Positions 23,058-31,846 of a stretch of DNA of 64,000 nucleotides are shown in pieces; position 1 is the stretch's first letter; each line of letters starts with the position of its first letter. The translations under genes and the position numbers were made by a program. The stretch comes from Treponema vincentii (GTDB lineage Bacteria; Spirochaetota; Spirochaetia; Treponematales; Treponemataceae), in assembly GCF_018336815.1 (NCBI RefSeq), contig NZ_CP050497.1:2356001-2420000 (forward strand). Reading direction: 5' to 3'. Under the pieces are notes generated by a model that did not search any database, was not told where the DNA came from, and saw nothing but the letters and a program-made list of their open reading frames with translations.

Positions 23058-23917
23058 TATCTTTTACACCGGTAAGTAAAGAGACCGTATTTTTATGGAA
23101 CAGATTTAATCTCGTTCCTAAAAGTCCGAAAAAATATCACGCCGTCGCAATTCCAAATAATTCGGAGTAAAATCTCCAAGCGCCAATTTATCGGTAAAAG
23201 AAACGATAAGTTCGATTCCGTATTAATGCCCTTGTAAAGTGTATAGTTGACAAAAAGAGCTCCCAGCAATACCACGATAGATATCGGAATAATCGAATGT
23301 GTTACGGTCTCTATAATAGTCATCCCATTATAAAGACTCGCTAAAAATGGAGATATGCAAAGGAAAATGATACCTGCAAAAAGGAAAAAACCGACAAGCA
23401 TACCGCGCGTCGTGTACGACATAGAAATATGCTTTCTCTCAAGCGGTAAAAAATTTACATATTGTTCAAGCTTCTGAATCCAGATCACATAAAAAAAGAG
23501 CGCTACAAAAAACAAGCACCCTGTCGATGTAAAAATTGCCGCAATAAACAGTATTGTCGAATTCACGCCTATCCATAACAGCGATACAACCGGAGTTACA
23601 GTCGCTAATACAATCGGGACACCGATACTGAGTTTTGAATATAAACCCAACGCTTTATTCGCCTTATTTACACCGTCTTCTTCCGTCTGCCAGTTGAGGA
23701 CAATAGCCATAGTCTTTTTATAAAGAACAATTGGGAAAACAATCGTAGCACAGGCGGTCAATAAGGTAGATGGCGCTATTAAAATTTTAAAGAGCGCATC
23801 TTGCGGAAGTATTCTTACATACCATGCATATAAAAAAATAAAAATAAAAACACCGGTGTATATTAAAAAATTCAAGACAAAAATAGTTTTCGGCGGTTTT
23901 GATACTACAGTAGTCAT
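23058..23917 (-). pseudogene. Membrane sensor protein, truncated at its C-terminus
   Basis: The ATG at 23917 has GGAG upstream (MTTVVSKPPKTIFVLNFLIY). About 225 residues carry some six hydrophobic segments. After a frame change near 23215 the protein continues TDKLALGDFTPNYLELRRRD and then, after another near 23120, into LLGTRLNLFHKNTVSL. That order (multi-pass membrane domain, then a HAMP-like 'D.LA.GDF' stretch) resembles the linker of chemoreceptor or adenylate-cyclase type sensors. The output domain is missing because the gene runs into the 23057/23058 junction. Function unknown; the family assignment is tentative. Confidence 0.55.
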
Positions 23918-23992
23918 CGGCAAATCTCCTCTCGTCTATATAAAGAATAATTCGCACCATACTATAATTTATTACTTATCCAGTCAAGAATT

Positions 23993-24412
23993 TTAAAAGA
24001 ACCAAGATTCTACTCCTCCGCCGGTTTTATACAGCTCAAAGTGACTGACGGCATTCTCGCCTCTCGTAAAAGCCGGAATAGACACCATCACCGCATCTTC
24101 AAACAACGGAATGGTGATAGTACCGGTAACATCTTCTTGCCCGTTAAAAAAGCTAACCTTTACATGATGAGTCTGACCCCGCAGCATAATTTTATCGCGG
24201 TCGCCCTTAAACATCTCGATCGGTTTTTCTCCATTAAATGAAATAGTACAGCCGTCAATCGCTTTATATGCACCGTTCGGATCGTTGTTGTTGTCTATCA
24301 GCACGGTATGAGAGCGGCCGAATAAAAACATAAGCGCCATAATGAGGAAATAAAAAACAACCAAGCCTATTTTAACCAGCCGCTGACCTTTTTTTGAACG
24401 TACTCGAATCAT
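23993..24412 (-). CDS. Small membrane-anchored protein of the ABC operon (possibly DUF6672)
   Basis: 139 residues. A basic N-terminus (MIRVRSKKGQR) is followed by one membrane helix (~residues 12-32) and a ~100-residue extracytoplasmic domain with predicted beta-strands, ending GGGVESWFF. The ATG overlaps the stop of the upstream permease (TAATG), so translation is probably coupled and the protein probably works with the transporter. I recall a DUF6672 family in Treponema with this placement, but cannot confirm it here. Exact role unknown. This is one of the few unbroken frames between 23 and 29.6 kb. Confidence 0.65.
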   Translation of the reverse strand: MIRVRSKKGQRLVKIGLVVFYFLIMALMFLFGRSHTVLIDNNNDPNGAYKAIDGCTISFNGEKPIEMFKGDRDKIMLRGQTHHVKVSFFNGQEDVTGTITIPLFEDAVMVSIPAFTRGENAVSHFELYKTGGGVESWFF

Positions 24413-25536
24413 TATGCCCTCCCGCTTTCGGCCCGCAGCGCAGCCCGCTGTTTTTCCGCATTCTTTTGATTACGCGCCGCGTGCATAACAAGCGATAACG
24501 CAATCGCCGCATAGCCGGAAAACTGTCTAAAGTATTCGCCGATCATCGCAGAATCAAAGAGGTGCTGTCCTGCCATCGGCGTAACAATGTACAAAAAGTG
24601 CAGCAAGATAATACCGATAAAGACGTTTCTAATGCTTGCCTTATTTACCGAAGCGCCTCCGACAAGGATTGCCGCGGCGGCAAAGAAACCGGTTTGATCA
24701 TGCGCGTTATAGGTGCTCATGTTTTCCCATATTCTGCAAGAAGATAATCTGTCCGATACAGGCAAGCACTGTCGAAATAACAATCGAAATAATCCGTGTC
24801 CGCTCAACCGCAATACCGGAGGCGAGCGAAACCGCTTGATTTTGACCGATTGCCCGCATATCCTGTCCGAGTTTTGTCTTTCTAAACCACACGATAAAAA
24901 CACAGCGCAATGATAATCAGATACGAAAGAATCGGAATTTTAAACCCTGCAATCATAAGCGGAATTGCCGTATCGAGCGTCTGCCGGACGGGCGCCAACT
25001 CAAGCGTATTGCGCACTCCGTAGCCGCGGGAAAGCATAATCGCCTTATTGTGCATCGGAATAACCGACCCGAGGATGTACAGCACAAAAACTGATAAATC
25101 CCGTTAAAGAAAAACCGAGGATGTAGCTGGTAACCATTTCCCGCCCGCGGGCGCGGTTCAGTACCGATCCGGCAACAATCCCAAGCAGGATGGAAAGCGG
25201 CATTCCGATACAGGCTGCGAACACCAATCCGTAGATACCGCCGATGCTCCAGTCCATTTGCAAAAATAAGGCCGATCTGCCCGGCCATTGCACCGAGCAC
25301 CATCCCGAAGTTAATACCCATTCCGGCCATAATCGGCAGGATGAGCGCGAACACCAAAAGGAGTTTCTGCCGATCCGCGTTAAAATTTCGGCGATAATAT
25401 GGTGCGCCGATAACCCCGACACGGGAATGGCAAGGAACGAAATAACCAAAAATATGATGGATACCAAATTATCCAGAATAAAATCAACCGCGGAAAAATG
25501 TTCCCACTTTTTTTTAAGCATATTAGACGATACCAT
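24412..25536 (-). pseudogene. ABC transporter permease 2 (RbsC/BPD_transp_2 type), frameshifted
   Basis: About 375 codons from MVSSNMLKKKWEHFSAVDF, with breaks near 25370, 25260, 25090, 24905 and 24725. Pieced together it gives the eight-to-ten-helix permease of the ribose/BMP-type ABC class, including the motifs GMGINFGMVLGAMAGQIG and ILVGGASVNKASIRNV, which are matched in the neighbouring permease. It forms a membrane channel together with the product of 25540-26579. Breaks are all single-base events, so the gene is probably functional in the organism. Confidence 0.8.
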
Positions 25537-25539
25537 AAT

Positions 25540-26579
25540 CTACCTCGCCGCCTGCGTTTTCCGCGTCAGTGCATATAAGATCATACCGTTTGACAGGACA
25601 ATACGGATAACCTCCGACATATCGGTTTGCAACACACTGTTAATAACGGAGGGAGTCATTGTTAAAATACCTTGAAACAGAAATGTTCCCAGCATCACAT
25701 TTAAAATCGACGCCTTATTGACCGAGGCGCCGCCGATCAGAATAGCCGCTACCGCCGGAAACGCCATAAAGAGCGGCGCTTGGTACAACTGAATAAAGCC
25801 GAAACTTTGCTGATACAGCAAAATCCCGACGCCGCCGATAACGGTAGACAGCACCGTACTGATAATTCGCGCGCGGTCGATATTTACACCGCTTGCCCGC
25901 GCAAATTCGGGATTTGAACCGACCGCAGTCAGTGCCGTTCCCGTCCGTGTCTTCATAAATACCTTCATAATAAAAAAGCAGATAAAGACAAAGAGAATAA
26001 GCCCGGTCGGAAACACGAAAGCGCCGATTTTAAACGCCCATAAATTGTTCAGTATTTTCAGCCAGTATCCTTCGAGCGTGATGGTTGTACGTAAACCTTT
26101 TCCCGCATAGCCCCACACCATTGTCGGATTGGTGTACGGCAACAGCAGCCACAAAATCGACATGAACATAACCGCAGCAAAGCCGACATACAAAGCGATC
26201 GTCATCTCTTCGCCTTTAATCAGATTCAAAAGTTTACCGTAAGCATAGCCGATAACCGCACAGATCAATATCGTAAAAGCCACGGCTGAAAAAGCCTGCC
26301 CATCCGGTTAGGTTCAGTTCCATTGCGAGCGTTGCACCGAGCAGCCCGCCGATAACGCCGAGCGATAACCCGAAGTTAAGACCGCAGCCGGTTTGTACCA
26401 TCGGCACCATCGCAAGCACCAAGAGGGCATTCATCCCGAAGCGGTTTATCGTATCCGACAGGGAAGCACCGATGCTGACATTGACAAAAGGAGCCGCAAT
26501 AAACAGCGACAATAAAAAACAAGAAAATGATAATGCGCGGCCATCCGAATGCCGCAAGTTGTTTTTTTAACTGTTCCAT
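25540..26579 (-). pseudogene. ABC transporter permease 1 (RbsC/BPD_transp_2 type), frameshifted
   Basis: About 346 codons from MEQLKKQLAAFGWPRIIIF, with breaks near 26520 and 26285. The last 245 codons are open and contain the conserved ILIGGASVNKASILNV and GSNPEFARASGVN stretches. The ATG abuts the ATPase stop (26580), and the next permease starts 3 nt after this stop. Two different permeases suggest a heterodimeric channel. Confidence 0.82.
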
Positions 26580-28159
26580 CTATTTTACTCCTGCCATATA
26601 AAGCGCAAACTCAGCCGGATCTTCGGACGGCTGCAGCACATGAGCAACCTTGCCTTGGAATACGACAGCGATACGGTCGCACGCAGACCGCAGCTCTTCA
26701 AGTTCACTGGAAATCATCACAACGGTAACGCCTTTTTCTTTATTTAACGTGCGGATTGCTTCCAACACCAGCGCTTTAGCACCGACATCGATACCCCGCG
26801 TCGGCTCCGCAACAAAGAGCAAATCGGGCTCCAGACAAAATGCTTTTGCCAAACACAACTTTTGCTGATTACCGCCGGAAAGCTCCCGCGCCTTTTGCTG
26901 GGAACCGGTGCATTTAATTTGCAGCATCTTGATATACTCGTCGGCAAGCGCCTTCATCGCTTTTTCGTCGCGGACGGTGATTAACCCGCCCAGATATTTT
27001 TTTAAGTATTTATGCTTGGCCTGCATAGCGGTAAAGGCGATATTCCAGTCAAGACTTTCATCCAGTAAAAGACCGACGCCGCGCCGATCTTCGGAAACAA
27101 AGGCAATCCCTTCCGAAAGCACTTTTGAAGTTTTGCTGATGTCAAGCGGCTTGCCTTTAAAGATAACCTCACCGCCCGCACGGAACAGCCCCATAATACC
27201 GTTGGGAATACCGATTTTTCCCTGCCCCGCCAAACCGCCGATGCCGAATATCTCGCCCCTTTTAACGGAGAAACTTGCATCATCAACCAGCTCTCCCGGC
27301 ATATCCACCCACAGGTGTTTTACCTCGAGGATGGTTTCGTCAAACTGCCGCGCCGTCCTTTCGGCAACTTGACCTTCAACCTTTCTTCCCACCATCGCGG
27401 CCGCAATCGCCTGCATATCCGTTTTTGCAGTTTCCGTGTCTTGAATTGAAACGCCGTCGCGCAGCACGACAACCCGATCGCAAATTTCCATAACTTCGTG
27501 CAAGCGATGGGAAATAAAGATGATTGCGATGCCCTTCTCCGCTAATGCTTTGATGGATTTAAGCAGCACATCCGCCTCCGATTCGGTGAGGACGGCAGTC
27601 GGTTCATCAACACCAAGAGCCGTACATTATCGCGGTCTATTTCGCGGGCAATTTCGGTGAACTGCTTATGTCCGACCGGCATCTCGGAAATGAGCGTCTT
27701 TGCACTAATCGAAACCCCGAGTTGGTTAAGCCGCTGCTGCGCCCGCTCGCGCATCGCTTTGCGGTTTAACGTCGTAAGCCGCGGCCCAAAGAGGTCGGAG
27801 ATAATGCTTTCCTGTTCGAGCTCGCGGTTCAGCATGATATTTTCACCGGAAGAAAAACCCGGAATCAGCGAAAATTCCTGATGCACCATTCCGACGCCCG
27901 CACCGAGAGCGTCGAACGGCGTTTTGAACACGACCTCTTTACCCTGCATCCTAATCGTCCCGCCGTATCCGCCCGTTTCGGTGATCACCGGCATACCGAA
28001 CAGGATGCTCATCAGCGTTGTCTTTCCGGCTCCGTTTTCTCCTACCAGCCCGATCACTTCTCCCGCATGGACATCAAAACTCACACCCTGCAAAACGGGC
28101 GTCCCTGAAAATTCCTTCGTAATATGATCGATGGATAAGATAACTTCATCATTATTCAT
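26580..28159 (-). pseudogene. Double-domain ABC ATPase (RbsA/MglA type), one frameshift
   Basis: About 526 codons from MNNDEVILSIDHITKEFSGT. First ABC domain: Walker A GENGAGKTT at ~39-47, Q-loop VHQEF, and Walker B reading LLVLDEPTAV once one G is restored near 27605. Second ABC domain: degenerate Walker A (GLAGQGKIG), the ABC signature LSGGNQQK, and Walker B (LLFVAEPTRG). A degenerate second site is normal in the RbsA/MglA/BMP-type family. It energises the two permeases encoded immediately downstream. The only visible defect is the base missing near 27605. Confidence 0.88.
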
Positions 28160-28230
28160 AAATTTCTATCATCCTTATAAACAATAGAGATACCCGATCT
28201 CAATGTTTCCTCTTTACTATCGATAAAAAA

Positions 28231-28313
28231 AACGGGTACACGTATTCAAGGCAACCTGTTCCGCAACTTTCATTTCGGAACAGGTTTACTTCAAAATTTT
28301 CCATGTACCCGTT
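28231..28313 (-). terminator. Nested hairpin/attenuator between lipoprotein and ABC ATPase genes
   Basis: The outer stem AACGGGTACA (28231-28240) pairs with 28304-28313. The inner stem AACCTGTTCCG (28253-28263) pairs with 28276-28286. On the minus strand the outer stem is followed by eight T's, as in an intrinsic terminator. Placed after the substrate-binding protein gene, it would protect that mRNA and lower expression of the membrane components. Confidence 0.65.
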
Positions 28314-28359
28314 CTGCTGAGGAGGCTTTTTTTAAATAGTTTCTATTCTCTACTATTTA

Positions 28360-29604
28360 TTAAATTTCATATTTAAGTATTTCTGCGGTACCTCTTGCTC
28401 GGTTGTCGACAAAAAGCCTTTTCCGAGAATATAGGTATCCATAAATACCAACGCCTGATTTTTCGCACGCACACCGGTGTTGGCATCCGTGTAGTACGCA
28501 CTCTTCCACCGTGCATTGGGAGTAAAGACCCCAGCGCTTTCGATAGATCAGTAAGGCTGCCTTTCTCCGCTTCGCCATCGATAATGCGGCGGGCATATTC
28601 ACCCAAACCGGCACTGACCGTAAAGCCGTAAGAGTATGCCCATGTACCGAACCGGCCTGCTCCGCCCTTGTCGATAACGGACTGTTCAACCTTCGTCAAA
28701 ATGGATCCGAAGTCTCCGGCTTGTTCGGTAAGATCGATACCGAGCGCGCTCCCGGATAGCCCATTAACGGGGACGGAAGGTCTGCTTCAACAAAGATACC
28801 GCCGTACTGTAAAAAGCTGCTTTAAGAGCGGCTCCGTATGCGCATCGTTCGTACAAAAGAACGCGGTTTTTTTGCCGTATTTTTCAATCCACTGCGGAAC
28901 CTTTTCAAGGATGAACTGCTGAGCGCCCGCAACTCCGACATCACTGGTCGGGTCGGGGAGCGGTTTCAAACACAAATTTCACCCCGGTATCGTTACATGC
29001 CGCTTCCATAATTTGGCGGCGGAGTCCGAGCGTTTCATACGACATGTGCCGCGGAAAGGAAATATGCACAAACGTCTTTGCACCAAGCTCTTTCGCCGCC
29101 CAAATAATCGTATATCCGCGTGACACGAAATCATTGTTTATCGCCATATCAGCCGCAGCTTGAATAACCAGCGGGTCTTCGTGCGGTTCACCTGCAAACA
29201 GCAATATGTCGGGACGTTTTTCCCGAACGCGCTTAAACGCCTCTGCAGTTCCGGGAATTCCTTGATTGACAATAATAGCCTTCATCATCGGATCGTCTGC
29301 GAGAGCGGCAATCTGCGTAATAGTCGTTTCCTGCTGCGACATAAAGTCATCAGGATAGGTGATATGCTGAATCATACCGCCGGTTTTCGCGGAACCGTAC
29401 ATCTCGATCAGTTTTTCAGCACCGCGGAGATCATCTTCGGATTGAGAGACCGTTCCCGTTACGATACCGATATGATACGAGGCATTTTTTCCGTTATCCC
29501 CCGACTCGACTTTTTCCGGCTTTGTTTCTGCTTTTTGCTGCACCCTAAGACGGATATACTCAAGAGCGCAGTCAACAAAACAAATGCGGCATACATTTTT
29601 TCAT
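28360..29604 (-). pseudogene. DUF3798 substrate-binding lipoprotein (frameshifted)
   Basis: About 415 codons. The better-read N-terminus (copy 1) is a lipoprotein signal with lipobox LGCSKK. Then follow a periplasmic-binding-protein fold (YHIGIVTGTVSQSEDDLRGA near the start; TAEAFKRVREKRPDILLFAG mid-protein) and a C-terminal lobe ending LKYEI. The sequence type matches DUF3798 proteins, which treponemes encode beside RbsABC-like transporters. By analogy with BMP/ribose-binding proteins it should capture a small solute, of unknown identity, outside the inner membrane. Frame breaks occur near 29540, 29600, 28965, 28835, 28750 and 28530. It is first in a minus-strand operon with the ATPase, two permeases and the 139-residue protein. 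Confidence 0.78.
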
Positions 29605-29759
29605 ATTCAACTCCTTTTGATACCAGAAACCTTTAAAACGCTCATCGAGTTTCTAACGATACCCGTCCGTATGAGTATCAGGAACAATAGGCCATACGGT
29701 TGGAAGTCCTTAAAATCCCGCATCGGTTTTAAAGATTCTGTAAAATATAACTTTCGTTG

Positions 29760-29788
29760 ATAGTAAGTTCTTCGGCAAAAAATGTCAA
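29760..29788 (-). promoter_or_regulatory. Promoter of the DUF3798/ABC operon
   Basis: Minus strand: TTGACA (29783-29788), 17-nt spacer, TACTAT (29760-29765). This predicts a leader of about 145 nt before the ATG at 29604. In copy 1 the spacer is 18 nt. Confidence 0.65.
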
Positions 29789-29910
29789 GTATTTTATGTA
29801 TAAATATGCAATAAAAAGCGTTAAAAACAGTATTTTTATACAAAAAGAAAAAAGCATTAAAGTTATTTAACCTAGAAACAGCTGACAATGCAGATGCCTA
29901 CACGAATCAA

Positions 29911-29939
29911 TTTTCAATTACCTTTCTTTCTGCTATACT
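29911..29939 (+). promoter_or_regulatory. Promoter of the EamA gene, almost no 5' leader
   Basis: TTTTCA (29911-29916), 17 nt, TATACT (29934-29939). The ATG at 29951 begins 12 nt after the -10 box, so the predicted leader is about 5 nt and there is no ribosome site. Confidence 0.5.
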
Positions 29940-29950
29940 TTGACGGTATT

Positions 29951-30813
29951 ATGAGTATTCGATTGACATCCGCACAAAAAGGGATCTTGTGCATCATTTG
30001 TTCGGCTTTCTTTTTTACTGTGATGAATTTATGCGCAAAGCTATCCGGCGATTTACCGTCTATCCAAAAAGCATTTTTTAGGAATAGCATTGCCTGTTGT
30101 GCGTCGCTCTTTTTTTTGATAAAGACCCGTCAATTTGCGCTACCGCAAAAAAAGAATATTCCCTTCTTTATATTACGGGCAGTACTGGGCACTGCCGGAT
30201 TGGTTTCCAATTTTTATGCGGTCAGTCACTTAGCGCTTGCCGACGCTTCTATTTTGGCAAAGCTCGCACCGTTTTTTACCATTTTCTTCTCATTTCTGTT
30301 TTTAAAGGAGCGAATCCGTTTTACCCGAATTCTTGCAGCCGTCTGTGCATTTGCCGCAAGCCTTTTAATTATCAAACCGGCTTTTGCAGGGGCAGGTCAT
30401 ACCTTTGCAGCTTCTATTGCCTGCTTCGGCGGTCTCTGTGCAGGCGGCGCGTACACCTGCATACGCTATCTGTTAACACATAAAGAATCAGGCTCATTTG
30501 TAGTATTTTTCTTTTCGGCAGCCTCCATGCTGATACTGCTGCCTTTTTTCGTCTACGGCTTTGAACCGATGAGCTTGCAGCAGTTTTTCTGGCTGCTTGC
30601 CGCCGGAGCTGCGGGGGCAGGAGGGCAATTTACCGTTACCGCGGCGTATTCTTATGCACCGGCAAAAATATCGCGGTTTTCGACTATACGCAAATTCTCT
30701 TTGCCGCAGCATTCGGCTTTTTATTGTTCCACGAAATACCCGACCGCTACAGCATTGCCGGATATATCATTATCTGCACGATTGCACTGCTGTTATTTTT
30801 AAAGAAAGATTAG
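29951..30813 (+). CDS. EamA/DMT-family transporter (copy 2, C-terminal frameshift)
   Basis: Same protein as 618-1484: two EamA repeats, about ten helices, substrate unknown. One A is missing near 30667, so the last ~45 residues are out of frame in this copy (copy 1 reads APAKNIAVFDYTQILF). The region near 30147 looks better here (QKKNIPFFILRAVLG). The gene is divergent from the DUF3798 operon across a ~345-bp gap that holds both promoters and little else. Confidence 0.85.
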
Positions 30814-30963
30814 GCATACTTTTTTTCATAACGCCGTCCTGTTTCCAACGAGGCTCGATTATGGTGAATCAACAATCACGGCGCAGCGCGTTCGTCAAAA
30901 CTATACATCCGCGGCGGTTAGAGAAACGCCAGGGTATTAAACCACACGCACGAATAAAGTCGG

Positions 30964-31628
30964 TTATGCCGTTACAAGCGGCAGCAGCTCCTGCGGGTTT
31001 GCGATAATATGCGTTGCTCCGGCACCTGCCAATTCGGCACGGTCTCGAAAACCCCACAGCACGCCGACGGTAGTCAACCCCGCGCTTTTTCCGGTGTTTA
31101 TATCCACGGAGGTGTCTCCGATGTAGAGGCATTCCTGTTTTTGGCGATGTAAAAGCTCTAAAATCTCAAACACGCCGGCAGGATCCGGTTTGAGCGGAAC
31201 GCCTTCCCGTTGACCGAAAACGGCGGAAAAGTTCCCGCATCAAAAAAAAAAGCTTTGATGATTTTTTGCGTAGTCGGCTGCGGCTTATTTGAAAGAACCG
31301 CCAGCTGGACACCTTGATTACGCAACGCTGTAATCATATCGGCAACGCCGTCATATAAGGTACACAAGTATAAAAAATCGGCATCATAGGCCGCATTGTA
31401 ATCCTGTAAAATCGTATCTTCCAACGCCGCATCCGTAACGCCGTGATATGCCAATACCCTGTGAATAAGCGTCCGAGCCCCGTTTCCCGCAAACTGTTTA
31501 AAATTTTCCACCGGCGCAGGGGTAATCCGTGCTTTGCAGTTTCGGCGTTAACAAAATAAGCGAGTGTCCGAACGGTATCGGTCAATGTTCCATCCAAATC
31601 AAAAAATACATGCCTTAATCATAATCAT
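30964..31628 (-). pseudogene. HAD phosphatase, phosphoglycolate phosphatase-like (copy 2, frameshifted)
   Basis: Same gene as intact 1635-2297. Here an extra A near 31605 destroys the DLDGT motif frame, a G is missing near 31521, and the A/T runs near 31230-31250 differ. The copy-1 reading should be preferred. The gene is convergent with the EamA gene, with about 150 bp between them, in which I see no clear feature. Confidence 0.82.
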
Positions 31629-31666
31629 AAGTATACAAAATCGAGCGGTAAAAGTGAATCATACAC

Positions 31667-31687
31667 TTGACTTTAAGGGGGGATAAT
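31667..31687 (+). promoter_or_regulatory. Poly-G promoter of the repeat lipoprotein, 9-nt spacer form
   Basis: TTGACT (31667-31672) and GATAAT (31682-31687) are only 9 nt apart because the G run is G6 (31677-31682). It should be inactive in this form. Compare 2336-2364. Confidence 0.65.
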
Positions 31688-31786
31688 GGAAGATAAGTTG
31701 ATTCTTTTTGAGAGCCATGTGTAAGTGATCCAATCATCCGTGGTGAACAATCGAAAGGCTGCACAAACTCACAAAGAAACGAAAAC

Positions 31787-31824
31787 GGCATCTAAAAAAT
31801 CCCTCTCAAATTTTTGCAGATGCC
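31787..31824 (+). promoter_or_regulatory. Hairpin in lipoprotein 5' leader (copy 2)
   Basis: GGCATCT (31787-31793) pairs with AGATGCC (31818-31824), with A-run/T-run pairing inside. It ends 22 nt before the ATG, just ahead of the AAAGGAG ribosome site. Confidence 0.5.
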
Positions 31825-31846
31825 CAAATAATAAAGGAGTATCATT

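Noticed and set aside
22512..23917. Possible fused protein of HEAT repeats and membrane sensor across the junction
   Set aside because: Both pieces are on the minus strand, but frameshifts and stops lie on both sides of 23057/23058. No continuous frame crosses it.
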